The notes: a model not told the origin generated them from the letters alone. A stretch of 64,000 nucleotides of DNA from Microbacterium maritypicum (GCF_041529975.1 NZ_CP168030.1:2666001-2730000), one strand, 5' to 3'; positions 19,437 to 28,910 are shown, numbered from the stretch's first letter. Numbers and translations: made by a program.

Positions 19437-20585
19437 CTACCCGGCGAGTCCGAGTCCGCGCGCGATGACGAGGAGCTGCACCTCGGTCGTCCCCTCGCCG
19501 ATCTCGAGGATCTTCGAGTCGCGGTAGTGGCGAGCGACCGGGAATTCGTTCATGAACCCGTTTCCCCCGAAGACCTGGGTGGCGTCCCTCGCGTTGTCCA
19601 TCGCGGCCTCCCCGCCCACGAGCTTGGCGATCGCTGCGGCCTCCGCGAACGGCTTCCCCGCATCCCGCAGTCGCGCCGCGTGATGCCAGGCGAGCCGCGC
19701 GGTGTGAACGCGCGCCCGCATACGGGCCAGGGTGAACTGAGCATTCTGGCGTGTGCTCAGCGCTGCGCCGAAGATCGTCCGGCTCTTCGCGTATTCGACC
19801 GCCGCCTCCAGACACCCCTCGGCCGCGCCGGTGGAGAGGGCGGCGATCGCGATGCGACCCTCGTCGAGGATGCTGAGGAAGCTCCGGAAGCCGCTCCCCC
19901 GCTCCCCCAGCAGGTTCGTCGCCGGAACCCGCGCTCCGTCGAACGTCAACGGGTGGGTGTCCGAGGCGTTCCACCCGACCTTGTCGTAAGGAGCTTCGAC
20001 CGTGAACCCGGGAGTGCCGTTCGGGACGATGATCGTGGAGATCTCCTTGCGCCCGTTCTCGTTCCCGGTCACCGCAGTGACCGTGACGAAGCGGGTGATC
20101 GGAGTTCCCGAGTTGGTGATGAACTGCTTGGAGCCGTCGATCACCCACTCATCGCCCTCCACGCGCGCGGTCGTCCTGGTCGCGCCAGCGTCGCTTCCGG
20201 CTTCCGGCTCGGTCAGGCCGAAGCCCGCCAGCGCGCGCCCCGCGAGCAGATCGGGAAGCAGCTCCTGCCGCTGTTCCTCGGTGCCGAAGCGGTAGATCGG
20301 CATGGCACCGAGGCTCACTCCTGCTTCGAGTGTGATCGCGATCGACTGGTCCACCCGCCCCAGGGCCTCGATCGCGATGCCCAGCGCCATGTAGTCACCG
20401 CCCTGACCTCCGTACTGCTCGGGGAACGGCAGGCCGAACAGGCCGAGGTCACCCATCTGCGAGACGACCTCCATCGACAGCGTGTGCGTGCGGTCGGCCT
20501 CGTACGACTGCGGTGCGACCACCGTCTCGGCGAATTCGCGCACCATCGCGGCGAGCTCGCGCTCCTCCTCTGACAGGTCTTCCAT
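19437..20585 (-). CDS. Acyl-CoA dehydrogenase, probable isovaleryl-CoA dehydrogenase
   Basis: 382-residue FAD enzyme with the acyl-CoA dehydrogenase signatures GFGLTEPEAGSDAG and QVFGGNGFMNEFPVARHYRDSKILEIGEGT. The residue positions of the substrate base are of the EGTTE type. Context beside a biotin carboxylase/carboxyltransferase pair indicates oxidation of isovaleryl-CoA to 3-methylcrotonyl-CoA. It begins only 2 bp after the biotin carboxylase stop. Confidence 0.93.
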   Translation of the reverse strand: MEDLSEEERELAAMVREFAETVVAPQSYEADRTHTLSMEVVSQMGDLGLFGLPFPEQYGGQGGDYMALGIAIEALGRVDQSIAITLEAGVSLGAMPIYRFGTEEQRQELLPDLLAGRALAGFGLTEPEAGSDAGATRTTARVEGDEWVIDGSKQFITNSGTPITRFVTVTAVTGNENGRKEISTIIVPNGTPGFTVEAPYDKVGWNASDTHPLTFDGARVPATNLLGERGSGFRSFLSILDEGRIAIAALSTGAAEGCLEAAVEYAKSRTIFGAALSTRQNAQFTLARMRARVHTARLAWHHAARLRDAGKPFAEAAAIAKLVGGEAAMDNARDATQVFGGNGFMNEFPVARHYRDSKILEIGEGTTEVQLLVIARGLGLAG

Positions 20586-20587
20586 GT

Positions 20588-22510
20588 TCAGCTCTCCTCT
20601 GTCGTCACGCGGGCGACCGGTTGGTCGCGCCGCACCTGATCGCCCACCGCGACCAGCAGATGCACCACACCGTCATGGGGTGCGAGCACCTGGTGCTCCA
20701 TCTTCATCGCCTCGATCGCGACGAGCGGGTCGCCGGCCGACACCGCATCCCCGTTCGCGACGAGCACGGCCACGACGCTGCCCGGCATGGGCGCGCGCCC
20801 CTCGGGCTCGGTCGCTGCCGCCCCTGACTCGCGCTGAGCGAGACGGTGGAGCATCCTGCGCCGCCTGTCGAGCGGACGCAGACGCACCGTGCGGCCGCTC
20901 TCGGACACCCAGACCGCGCCATCTCCGTCCATGGCCGCGTGCACCGTCCCGTTCGGGGCGGATACGTCCGCTGCACCGAGTTCAACCACTTCGTCGTCAT
21001 CCGTGAGGGCCGCGAACGTCGCCTCCGGCACGGCCGCGGCACCCAACCGCCACCCCGGACGATCCCGCCAGAGCGCGCTCGTTCGCAGCGGTTCGCTTGC
21101 TCCGGTCGCCGACATCTTCCTCGCCGCAGCCAGCTGAGCGGGAGACGGGCGCTCCGCCTTCCAGGGCAGCAGCGTCTCGATGAGCCCGGTGTCGAGATCG
21201 CCCGCGACCACACGCTCGTGACGGCAGAGGGTCCGCAGGAAGGCCACGTTGGTGTCGACCCCGAGCACCACCATGCGTGCGAGAGCCTCATCGAGCCGTG
21301 CCAGGGCGGCTCGACGATCGTCAGCGAACGCGATCACTTTCGCGATCATGGGGTCGTAGAACCCGGTCACCTCACTCCCCGTCTCGACGGCGGAATCCAC
21401 GCGCACGCCGGGCGGCGGATCGAACAGGAGGATCGTGCCCGTCGAGGGCAGGAAACCGCGCTCGGGGGACTCCGCATACACACGCGCTTCGACGGCGTGC
21501 CCTCGCACTCGCGGCGTGACGTCCAGCGGAAGCCCGTCAGCCGCACGGAGTTGAAGCGCCACCAGGTCCAGACCGGTGACCTCTTCGGTGACGGGATGTT
21601 CCACCTGAAGGCGTGTGTTCATCTCGATGAAGAAGGCCTCGTCCGGCGCGTCGGCGTCGATGAGGAACTCGACCGTGCCCGCGCCGACGTACTGGACGCT
21701 CTCCGCCGCCAGCACGGCCGCCGAGAGCAGCCGCTCCCTCGTATGTGCGGGGATGCCAGCCGACGGTGCCTCCTCGATGACCTTCTGATGACGACGCTGC
21801 AGCGTGCACTCGCGCTCGCCGAGGGCGATGACCGTTCCGTGGGCATCGCCGAAGACCTGCACCTCGATGTGCCGTGGGCGACGGATCAGGCGCTCCAGGA
21901 TGAGCGAGTCATCTCCGAAGGCGGCTGACGCGACCCGACGAGCCGAGGCGAGCGCTCCGCGCAGCCCCGCAGCGTCGGAGACGACCTCCATGCCCTTTCC
22001 TCCGCCACCTGCACTGGGCTTGACCAGCAGCGGGTAGCCGACGTTCTCCGCCTCCTCGGCGATCTCGAGGTCGGAGAGGCCTTTGGCGTCGAAGCCCGGA
22101 ACGACAGGCACGCCGTAGCGCAGCACATGCTCGCGGGCGCGGGCCTTGTCTCCCATGATCTGCAGAGCGTCGACGGAGGGGCCGATGAAGACGACGCCGC
22201 TCTCGGCGCAGGCCTCGGCGAGACCGACACTCTCGGAGAGGAACCCGTAGCCGGGATGGATCGCCTGTGCACCGGTGCTGCGGGCCGCGGCGATCACCGC
22301 ATCGATGTCGAGGTAGGACTCGACGGCGGGCGCGGGACCGATCCGCACCGCCAGATCCGCTTCGCGTACGTGGGGCGCGGACGCATCCGCATCGCTGTAC
22401 ACGGCGACGCTGCGGATTCCGAGGGTACGGAGGGTACGGATCACCCGACGGGCGATCTCGCCACGGTTGGCGACGAGCACGGTATGGAAGGAAACGGTCG
22501 ATGATGACAT
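20588..22510 (-). CDS. Biotin-dependent acyl-CoA carboxylase alpha subunit (biotin carboxylase plus BCCP), probable methylcrotonyl-CoA carboxylase
   Basis: 640-residue fusion. The N-terminal biotin carboxylase domain begins TVLVANRGEIARRVIRTL, has the ATP-grasp loop KPSAGGGGKGME, and shows EMNTRLQVEHPVTEEVTG. The C-terminal biotinyl domain carries EAMKMEH with the biotin lysine at about residue 603. It should charge biotin with CO2 for the carboxyltransferase encoded 5 bp upstream; with isovaleryl-CoA dehydrogenase downstream the acceptor is probably 3-methylcrotonyl-CoA. The ATG at 22510 begins the domain; an in-frame extension to 22630 does not resemble it. Confidence 0.94.
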   Translation of the reverse strand: MSSSTVSFHTVLVANRGEIARRVIRTLRTLGIRSVAVYSDADASAPHVREADLAVRIGPAPAVESYLDIDAVIAAARSTGAQAIHPGYGFLSESVGLAEACAESGVVFIGPSVDALQIMGDKARAREHVLRYGVPVVPGFDAKGLSDLEIAEEAENVGYPLLVKPSAGGGGKGMEVVSDAAGLRGALASARRVASAAFGDDSLILERLIRRPRHIEVQVFGDAHGTVIALGERECTLQRRHQKVIEEAPSAGIPAHTRERLLSAAVLAAESVQYVGAGTVEFLIDADAPDEAFFIEMNTRLQVEHPVTEEVTGLDLVALQLRAADGLPLDVTPRVRGHAVEARVYAESPERGFLPSTGTILLFDPPPGVRVDSAVETGSEVTGFYDPMIAKVIAFADDRRAALARLDEALARMVVLGVDTNVAFLRTLCRHERVVAGDLDTGLIETLLPWKAERPSPAQLAAARKMSATGASEPLRTSALWRDRPGWRLGAAAVPEATFAALTDDDEVVELGAADVSAPNGTVHAAMDGDGAVWVSESGRTVRLRPLDRRRRMLHRLAQRESGAAATEPEGRAPMPGSVVAVLVANGDAVSAGDPLVAIEAMKMEHQVLAPHDGVVHLLVAVGDQVRRDQPVARVTTEES

Positions 22511-22515
22511 AGCAC

Positions 22516-24069
22516 TCACATCCGGAAGACGCCGAAGCGCGGTTCGGGCAGCGGACTGCGGGCGACGACGTCGAGCGCGAGCCCCAGCAGATCGCGGGTC
22601 TGCGCGGGATCGACGATGCCGTCGTCCCACAGCCGTGCTGTCGCGTAGTAGGGCTCCCCCTGGCGCTCGTACTGCTCACGGATCGGCGCTTCGAACTCGC
22701 CGCGCTCCTCGGCGCTCCACGACTCGCCTCGAGCGGACAGTTGATCCTCCTTCACCGTGGCGAGCACTGATGCGGCCTGCGTTCCGCCCATCACAGAGAT
22801 GCGGCTCGCAGGCCAGGTCCAGAGGAACCGCGGTGAGTACGCCCGTCCGCACATCGAGTAGTTGCCCGCCCCGAACGAACCACCGATGATGACGGTGAGT
22901 TTCGGCACCCTCGTACTCGCCACGGCCGTGACCATCTTCGCGCCGTCCTTGGCGATGCCGCCTGCCTCGGCATCGGAGCCCACCATGAACCCCGTGATGT
23001 TCTGCAGGAACAGCAGTGGTATCCCCCGTTGATCGCACAGTTCGATGAAGTGCGCTCCCTTGAGTGCGGATTCGCTGAACAGCACGCCGTTGTTCGCCAC
23101 GATACCCACCGGATGCCCATGGAGTCGAGCGAACCCCGTGACCAGGGTCGTGCCGTACTCGGGCTTGAACTCGAGGAACGTGTCGCCGTCGACGAGGCGC
23201 GAGATGACCTCACGCACGTCGTACGCGGCGTTCACGTCGACGGGAACGGCATCGTACAGGCTTGACGGCTCAGCGGGCGGCCGGCCGCTCAGGACCTCCC
23301 AGGCGGGTGCCGCGGGCGGCGGAAGAGTGGCGACGATGTCGCGCAGGATCTCGAGCGCATGCTCGTCGTCCTCCGCGAGATGGTCGACGACACCGCTCCG
23401 CCGTGCGTGCAGCTCACCCCCGCCGAGTTCTTCGGCGGTCACGACCTCGCCGATCGCTGCCTTCACCAGCGGCGGCCCGCCGAGGAAGATCGTTCCCTGA
23501 CCGCGCACGATGACCGTCTCGTCGCTCATGGCAGGCACGTAGGCGCCTCCTGCGGTGCAGGAGCCCAGGACCGCGGCAAGCTGCGGAATCCCCTCGGCCG
23601 ACATCCGCGCCTGATTGAAGAAGATCCGCCCGAAGTGCTCGCGATCGGGGAACACCTCGTCCTGTTTCGGCAGGAACGCTCCCCCCGAATCGACCAGGTA
23701 CAGGCACGGCAGCCTGTTCTCGAGCGCGATCTCCTGGGCGCGCAGGTGCTTCTTGACCGTGAGGGGAAAGTACGTGCCACCCTTCACCGTCGCGTCGTTG
23801 CAGATCACCATGACGTGGCGACCGTGAACGAGTCCGATGCCGGCGATGACTCCGGCGCCGGGAGCGTCTCCCCCGTACAGACCATCGGCGGCGAGCGGGG
23901 CGACCTCGAGAAACGGGCTGCCCTCGTCGAGCACTCGCGCGACGCGATCTCGGGGCAACAGCTTGCCCCGAGACACATGGCGTTCACGGGATGCGGTCGG
24001 TCCCCCGCGCGCGGCTGCCATGAGGCGCTCGCGCAGCTCCTGCGCCAGGGACTCCTGCGTTGCGGGCAT
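22516..24069 (-). CDS. Acyl-CoA carboxylase beta subunit (carboxyltransferase), probable methylcrotonyl-CoA type
   Basis: 517-residue crotonase-fold carboxyltransferase with ConA-type halves: [40 protein letters not shown], and the second half [37 protein letters not shown]. The [13 protein letters not shown] region is characteristic of methylcrotonyl-CoA carboxylase beta subunits rather than propionyl-CoA ones. It is first in the operon; its promoter region to 24180 holds a palindrome shared with the divergent TetR gene. Confidence 0.94.
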   Translation of the reverse strand: MPATQESLAQELRERLMAAARGGPTASRERHVSRGKLLPRDRVARVLDEGSPFLEVAPLAADGLYGGDAPGAGVIAGIGLVHGRHVMVICNDATVKGGTYFPLTVKKHLRAQEIALENRLPCLYLVDSGGAFLPKQDEVFPDREHFGRIFFNQARMSAEGIPQLAAVLGSCTAGGAYVPAMSDETVIVRGQGTIFLGGPPLVKAAIGEVVTAEELGGGELHARRSGVVDHLAEDDEHALEILRDIVATLPPPAAPAWEVLSGRPPAEPSSLYDAVPVDVNAAYDVREVISRLVDGDTFLEFKPEYGTTLVTGFARLHGHPVGIVANNGVLFSESALKGAHFIELCDQRGIPLLFLQNITGFMVGSDAEAGGIAKDGAKMVTAVASTRVPKLTVIIGGSFGAGNYSMCGRAYSPRFLWTWPASRISVMGGTQAASVLATVKEDQLSARGESWSAEERGEFEAPIREQYERQGEPYYATARLWDDGIVDPAQTRDLLGLALDVVARSPLPEPRFGVFRM

Positions 24070-24131
24070 CGTGATGTCCTCCTCGACTCACGTCCGCGCG
24101 GGCGACGCCCTGGCGCGGTGCAGGCATATTC

Positions 24132-24149
24132 GGTTAGTGTGCACTAACC
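24132..24149. promoter_or_regulatory. Palindromic operator between the leucine operon and tetR
   Basis: GGTTAGTG-TG-CACTAACC has perfect 8-bp arms. A weaker related repeat, GTTAGCGAGGATTAAC, follows at 24161-24176 just before the tetR start. It lies in the 111-bp divergent region, the expected place for TetR auto- and operon control. Confidence 0.75.
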
Positions 24150-24180
24150 CGTTGATTCAGGTTAGCGAGGATTAACTGAG

Positions 24181-24789
24181 ATGACAAGCCCGGTCACCGC
24201 CCGAGACCGCGCAAAGGCCGAACGGTCTGATGCGATCCTGCACGCCGCCGCACGCCTCTTCGCCGCGCGCGGATACAGCGGCGTGAGCCTGGAAGACATC
24301 GGCGCCGCCGTCGGCGTGTCCGGCCCGGCTGTCTACCGACACTTCGCCGGCAAGCAGGCATTGCTCGGCGCGGTTCTCGTCAAAGTCAGCGAGGACTTGA
24401 TCAACGGCGGGCGGCGGGTGGCGGAGAACACCCCGAGCCCGGATGAGCGGATGCACGGGCTCATCACCTTCCATGTCGATTTCGCCCTCGGGAACGCCGA
24501 GGTGATCCAGGTGCAGGACCGCGACGTCGCCCACCTGTCCGAAGCGGATCGGGCAGCCGTCCGGCGGCTGCAACGCGCGTACATCGACCTCTGGATGGAC
24601 GCCCTCGCGCCGCTACACACCGCGGGCGCCGGCGGAGCGGACCAGGAAGAGCTCCGCCTTCGAGTCCAAGCCTGCTTCGGCCTCATCAATTCCACGCCGC
24701 ACAGCACGCGTGCGGCAGCACGGCGCCACTCCGCCACCGCGACCGTGCTGGTCGCGATGGCGGACGCCGCACTTCGCGCGACTATCTGA
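24181..24789 (+). CDS. TetR-family transcriptional regulator
   Basis: 202-residue regulator. The N-terminal HTH (ILHAAARLFAARGYSGVSLEDIGAAVGVSGPAVYRHFAGKQALLG) is textbook TetR; the C-terminal ligand domain is alpha-helical. It is divergent from the carboxylase operon and ends 8 bp inside the end of bkdC on the other strand. Related TetR genes (KstR2/AcuR-like or Rv2506-like) control short-chain CoA pathways, so an acyl-CoA effector is likely but not shown. Confidence 0.93.
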   Translation: MTSPVTARDRAKAERSDAILHAAARLFAARGYSGVSLEDIGAAVGVSGPAVYRHFAGKQALLGAVLVKVSEDLINGGRRVAENTPSPDERMHGLITFHVDFALGNAEVIQVQDRDVAHLSEADRAAVRRLQRAYIDLWMDALAPLHTAGAGGADQEELRLRVQACFGLINSTPHSTRAAARRHSATATVLVAMADAALRATI

Positions 24790-26143
24790 GAAGCATCGCC
24801 CGGCCCGGCTCCTCGAGGATGTCCGCGACATCCTTGAGGAACCGCGCGCCTTCCGCGCCGTCGACGAGCCTGTGGTCGAACGAGAGGCTGAGCGTCATCA
24901 CCTGACGGAGGGCGATCTCTCCGCGGAACTCCCAGGGCTGACGACGCACGGCGCCGACCGCGAGAATCCCGGACTGGCCGGGCGGGAGGATGGGTGTGCC
25001 GGCATCGACGCCGAACACCCCGATGTTCGAGATCGAGAAGGTGCCTCCGGCCAGCTCCGCCGGCGAGGTCTTCCCCGAACGCGCGACCTCGGCGAGAGCT
25101 CTCACCGCGCCCGCGAGTTCCACCAGAGTCAGCCGCTCCGCGTCGCGGATCATCGGCACGATGAGCCCGCGATCTGTCGCGGCCGCGATCCCCAGGTCGA
25201 CGTAGTGGTGCTGGACGATCTCGCCGGCAGCCTCGTCCCACCGGGAGTTGAGTCCGGGGGTGCGTCCGAGCGCGAGGCACACGGCCTTCGCCACCACTGC
25301 GAGTGGTCCGATCCGATGCTCGCTGAGTGAGCGATCGTCTCGAAGGCTCGCAAGGAGGTCCATGGTCGCCGTCACGTCCACCGTGTGGAAGACGGTCACG
25401 TGAGGTGCCGTGAAAGCGCTCTGGACCATCGCCGCGGCCGTGTGCTTGCGGACTCCGCGAATCGGTACGCGGGTCTCACGCGCCCCGTCGCCGGGAGCAC
25501 CGGGCGTGAGCGGCGACGACGGGGCGGCGACGGGGACGTAAGCCGTGGCCTGACTGCGCACTCCTACCCTTTCGGCGTAGGCGTCGACGTCAGCGCGAGT
25601 GATCACCCGGTCTCCGACCTCTGCGGCCACCAGCACCAGGTCGATCCCGAGACGCTTCGCGTGTGCGCGGACCGGAGGCGTCGAGCGCGGCCGCTCCACC
25701 ACGGAGTCGACCGCGGACGATGGCGTGGCGTCGTGCGGCGCAGCCTCGAGCACCGCTGTGTCGACAACCGCCGGCACCGCTCCGCTGCGACGTGCGCGAC
25801 GGGCCGGTCGTCCGGTCGCGGTGGGGGCAGCGCCGTATCCGACGAGGTTCGGCTGAGCCTTCTCGGCCGCCTCCGGCATCGGCGCGGATGTGGTCTCCTC
25901 CTCACCGACGACCTCGAAGTCGATCAGTGCCGCCCCGACGGCGACCGTCTCGCCTGCTTCCGCGTGGAGGGTTGCCACCGTGCCTTCGTACGGCGACGGC
26001 AACTCGACCACGGCCTTCGCGGTCTCCACCTCGGCCAGTGTCTGGTTGAGGGCGACCGAGTCCCCCGGGGCGACCAGCCATTGCACGACCTCGGCCTCGG
26101 CCAGCCCTTCTCCGAGGTCGGGAAGACGGAATTCCGCGATCAT
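24782..26143 (-). CDS. bkdC: Branched-chain 2-oxoacid dehydrogenase E2 (dihydrolipoamide acyltransferase)
   Basis: 453-residue E2. The single lipoyl domain carries the lipoylated lysine in EVETAKAVV at residue 43, a peripheral subunit-binding domain (RAHAKRLGIDLVLVAAEVGDRVITRADVDAY) sits near residues 160-200, and the catalytic domain ends with LSFDHRLVDGAEGARFLKDV. It transfers the acyl group to CoA in the complex with bkdA and bkdB. Start overlaps the bkdB stop by ATGA. No E3 gene is present here, so a shared lipoamide dehydrogenase must serve it. Confidence 0.95.
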   Translation of the reverse strand: MIAEFRLPDLGEGLAEAEVVQWLVAPGDSVALNQTLAEVETAKAVVELPSPYEGTVATLHAEAGETVAVGAALIDFEVVGEEETTSAPMPEAAEKAQPNLVGYGAAPTATGRPARRARRSGAVPAVVDTAVLEAAPHDATPSSAVDSVVERPRSTPPVRAHAKRLGIDLVLVAAEVGDRVITRADVDAYAERVGVRSQATAYVPVAAPSSPLTPGAPGDGARETRVPIRGVRKHTAAAMVQSAFTAPHVTVFHTVDVTATMDLLASLRDDRSLSEHRIGPLAVVAKAVCLALGRTPGLNSRWDEAAGEIVQHHYVDLGIAAATDRGLIVPMIRDAERLTLVELAGAVRALAEVARSGKTSPAELAGGTFSISNIGVFGVDAGTPILPPGQSGILAVGAVRRQPWEFRGEIALRQVMTLSLSFDHRLVDGAEGARFLKDVADILEEPGRAMLLR

Positions 26144-27150
26144 GCTTCTGCTCCTGTCAGGCTGTTCGGCCGATCCAGTACCCGATCGACGGCGTCCAGC
26201 AGCCGGTCGAGATCAGGAAGGTGATACTTCTCGAGCTTCGCCGGCGGGTACGGCACGTCGTGGCCGGTCGCCCGCAACGGTGCCGACTCCAGATACTCGA
26301 AGCAGCGCTCCGTGATGCTCGCGATCACCTCGGCCGCGACACCGGCTTCACGAGATGCCTCGTGTGCGACCACGACCCGTCCGGTCTTCCGTACCGACGC
26401 GGCGACCGAGTCGTAGTCGACGGGCGAGAGCGAGCGCAGATCGATGACCTCCAGGGATGTCCCTTCGTCCTCCGCGGCTTCCGCGGCCTGCAGGGCGGTG
26501 GAGACCATCGCCCCATAGGTGATCAGCGTCGCATCCGTCCCTGCCCGCACGACGCGCGCCAGTCCCATCGGCGGCGCGTCCGCGAGGGGAGCTTCGAGGT
26601 CGACGTCCCCCTTGTGGTGGTAGAGCCGCTTCGGCTCGAAGAAGACCACAGGATCATCCGACGCGATCGCCTGACGCAGGCTCCGGTATGCGTCTTCGGG
26701 GTTCGACACCGCGATCACGCGGATGCCTGCCGTATGCACGAAATACGCCTCGGGAGACTCCGAGTGATGTTCCGCCGCGCCGATGCCTCCTGCCCAGGGG
26801 ATCCGGATCGTGATGGGCATCTTGACCCGGCCCTGTGTGCGGTAGTGGAGCTTCGCGACCTGGGCGACGATCTGGTCGAAGGCGGGATACACGAAGCCGT
26901 CGAACTGGATCTCGACGACAGGACGATAACCGCGGAAGGCCAGGCCCACGGCTGTGCCGACGATGCCAGACTCGGCGAGCGGAGTGTCGATCACTCTCGC
27001 TGCTCCGAACTCGTCGAGAAGCCCGTCGGTGATGCGGAAGACACCACCGAGCTTGCCGATGTCCTCGCCCAGGAGCACGACCTTGTCATCGTCGCGCATG
27101 GCCTGCCGCAGGCCGGCGCCGAGCGCCTTTCCGAGAGTGAGCTCGGTCAT
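26140..27150 (-). CDS. bkdB: 2-oxoacid dehydrogenase E1 beta subunit
   Basis: 336-residue transketolase-like beta subunit: VVLLGEDIGKLGGVFRITDGLL, DTPLAESGIVGTAVGLAFRGYRPVVEIQFDGF, and the C-terminal swivel domain DLRSLSPVDYDSVAASVRKTGRVVVAHE. The active-site residues of the beta subunit are within these segments. Start at the ATG at 27150, 2 bp after the bkdA stop; in-frame codons further out run into bkdA. Confidence 0.95.
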   Translation of the reverse strand: MTELTLGKALGAGLRQAMRDDDKVVLLGEDIGKLGGVFRITDGLLDEFGAARVIDTPLAESGIVGTAVGLAFRGYRPVVEIQFDGFVYPAFDQIVAQVAKLHYRTQGRVKMPITIRIPWAGGIGAAEHHSESPEAYFVHTAGIRVIAVSNPEDAYRSLRQAIASDDPVVFFEPKRLYHHKGDVDLEAPLADAPPMGLARVVRAGTDATLITYGAMVSTALQAAEAAEDEGTSLEVIDLRSLSPVDYDSVAASVRKTGRVVVAHEASREAGVAAEVIASITERCFEYLESAPLRATGHDVPYPPAKLEKYHLPDLDRLLDAVDRVLDRPNSLTGAEA

Positions 27151-27152
27151 GT

Positions 27153-28268
27153 TCACGCCTCGCTCTCGAAGGAGGCGAGGTACGCCGCATACTCGCCGCG
27201 CTGACGCTCGAGGCCCGTGTGGGGTTCGGCGTAGACACCGTCGAAGACCGCGAGCGGCGGACGCGTGACCATTCCGAGGCACGCAGCACGCATCTCCTTC
27301 GCGACCGCGTCGGCGGCGGCCTGAGTCTCGGCGACGTGCTCGTCGGTGAGGTCACCGCTGGCCCGGAGGTGCGCCTCCAGTCGTGCGATCGGATCGCGTC
27401 GTCGCCAGGACTCGAGCTCCTCCGCGTCGCGGTAGCGCGTCGGGTCGTCCGCCGTGGTGTGCGGCCCCATGCGATAGGTCACGGCTTCGATGTAGGCGGG
27501 GCCCTTGCCGGAGCGTGCATGCTGCAACGCCCAGCGCATGGCGGCCATGCATGCGAGCACGTCGTTCCCGTCGACACGGAGGCTCGGGATGCCGAATCCC
27601 GGAGCCCGACCCGCGATCGGGAACTGCGATTGCACGGCGACCGGCTCGGAGATCGCCCAATGGTTGTTCTGGCACACGAAGACCACCGGCGCCTGGTACG
27701 ACGCCGCGAAGATCATCGCCTCGTTGACGTCGCCCTGGCTGGTCGCTCCGTCGCCGAAATAGGTCACCGCGACCTCGTCCGCACCGTCGCGCTGGATGCC
27801 CAGGGCGTATCCCACCGCGTGCAGCGTCTGTGCGCCGATGATGATCTGCAGAGGCGCGACGCCCAGCGCTGCAGGGTCGTAGGCCGCGCCCTCTTCTCCT
27901 CGCCACATGCGCACGTAGTCGCCGGGCTGGGCGCCGCGTGCGTAGATGACCCCGGTCTCCCGGTAGCTGGGGAACACGTAGTCCTCAGGAGCGAGTGCCC
28001 GCGCGGTCCCGATCTGCGTCGCCTCCTGCCCCTGGCACGGCGCCCAGAGGCCCAGCTGTCCCTGGCGTTGCAACGCGACGCCCTCGGCATCGATGCGGCG
28101 CAGGATGATCATGTCGCGCAGCAGCGACCGCAGCTGCGCAGTATCCACGTCGGCGACGAAGGGATCCAGTCGAGGGTTCGACACACGGCTCCCGTCAGGA
28201 GCCAGGATGCGTTCGGAGAGTTCGAGATCCTGGGCGGTGTCTGCGATGGGGGTGATCTGCGGTGACAT
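27153..28268 (-). CDS. bkdA: 2-oxoacid dehydrogenase E1 alpha subunit
   Basis: 371-residue thiamine diphosphate-binding subunit. The ThDP motif runs from FGDGATSQGDVNEAM to CQNNHWAIS; the phosphorylation-loop-like region TYRMGPHTTADDPTRYR follows. It decarboxylates branched-chain 2-oxoacids from leucine, isoleucine and valine. The ATG at 28268 has a full GAGGAGG site at 28275-28281. The control region between here and the divergent lrp gene holds two inverted repeats. Confidence 0.95.
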   Translation of the reverse strand: MSPQITPIADTAQDLELSERILAPDGSRVSNPRLDPFVADVDTAQLRSLLRDMIILRRIDAEGVALQRQGQLGLWAPCQGQEATQIGTARALAPEDYVFPSYRETGVIYARGAQPGDYVRMWRGEEGAAYDPAALGVAPLQIIIGAQTLHAVGYALGIQRDGADEVAVTYFGDGATSQGDVNEAMIFAASYQAPVVFVCQNNHWAISEPVAVQSQFPIAGRAPGFGIPSLRVDGNDVLACMAAMRWALQHARSGKGPAYIEAVTYRMGPHTTADDPTRYRDAEELESWRRRDPIARLEAHLRASGDLTDEHVAETQAAADAVAKEMRAACLGMVTRPPLAVFDGVYAEPHTGLERQRGEYAAYLASFESEA

Positions 28269-28363
28269 CGTCGTCCTCCTCGTCGGCGGCCCTCGTGAGG
28301 CTCCGCGCGTTGACGCCGGCGTCATCACCGGCATGCTCTGAGGGTACGTCCGCTGAACACCTC

Positions 28364-28401
28364 GCTCAAGCATTCTTGCGAGGCTTGAGCATGTTGCTCA
28401 A
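28364..28401. promoter_or_regulatory. Overlapping inverted repeats between bkdA and lrp (probable Lrp sites)
   Basis: GCTCAAGC at 28364-28371 and GCTTGAGC at 28383-28390 form perfect 8-bp arms over an 11-bp spacer. TTGAGC at 28385-28390 and GCTCAA at 28396-28401 form a second pair over five bases. The repeated TTGAGC/GCTCAA unit is the sort of array bound by Lrp/AsnC octamers. Confidence 0.7.
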
Positions 28402-28422
28402 TTTGACGCCAAGTCCGACTGC

Positions 28423-28428
28423 TAGGGT
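28423..28428 (+). promoter_or_regulatory. -10 element of lrp
   Basis: TAGGGT ends eight bases before the ATG at 28437, giving a very short or absent leader. The inverted repeats lie 22 to 59 bases upstream of it. Confidence 0.45.
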
Positions 28429-28436
28429 TTGGCACT

Positions 28437-28910
28437 ATGCCAGGACTCGACCGCATCGATCTCGAGCTTCTCGCCGCCCTCGCCGATGATCCGAGGATCA
28501 CCATCGTCGCGCTGGCGGAGAATCTCGGGCTGTCCCGCAACACGATCCAGGCGCGGATGACACGCCTCGAGCAGAGCGGCATCTTCCTCTCCTACGAGCG
28601 ATCGTTCTCGCCGGACGTCCTGGGCTTCCCCCTGCAGGCGTTCGTGAGCATCGGCGTACGCCAGACCGAACTGCCGCGTATCATCAACGAGCTCGCGCGG
28701 ATCCCTGAAGTCGTACAGGCGCACGGCTTGAGCGGCTCGATCGACCTGCTCGCTCGTGTCGCGTGCAGGGACGCACGCCACCTCTTCGACACCGACGCCC
28801 GCATCCTCTCGATCGAAGGCGTCGAGCGCACGGAGACCTCGCTCGCGATGGGCGAGGTCATCCCGTTCCGGGTCGCAGGCCTTATCGGCCTCGCCCGACG
28901 GGAATCCTGA
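28437..28910 (+). CDS. Lrp/AsnC-family transcriptional regulator
   Basis: 157-residue regulator with an N-terminal winged HTH (IDLELLAALADDPRITIVALAENLGLSRNTIQARMTRLEQSGIF) and a C-terminal RAM ligand domain (VVQAHGLSGSIDLLARVACRD). It is divergent from bkdABC, so control of branched-chain amino acid breakdown, as known for BkdR of pseudomonads, is the natural inference. The last 29 bases overlap the end of the alpha/beta hydrolase gene on the other strand. Confidence 0.93.
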   Translation: MPGLDRIDLELLAALADDPRITIVALAENLGLSRNTIQARMTRLEQSGIFLSYERSFSPDVLGFPLQAFVSIGVRQTELPRIINELARIPEVVQAHGLSGSIDLLARVACRDARHLFDTDARILSIEGVERTETSLAMGEVIPFRVAGLIGLARRES

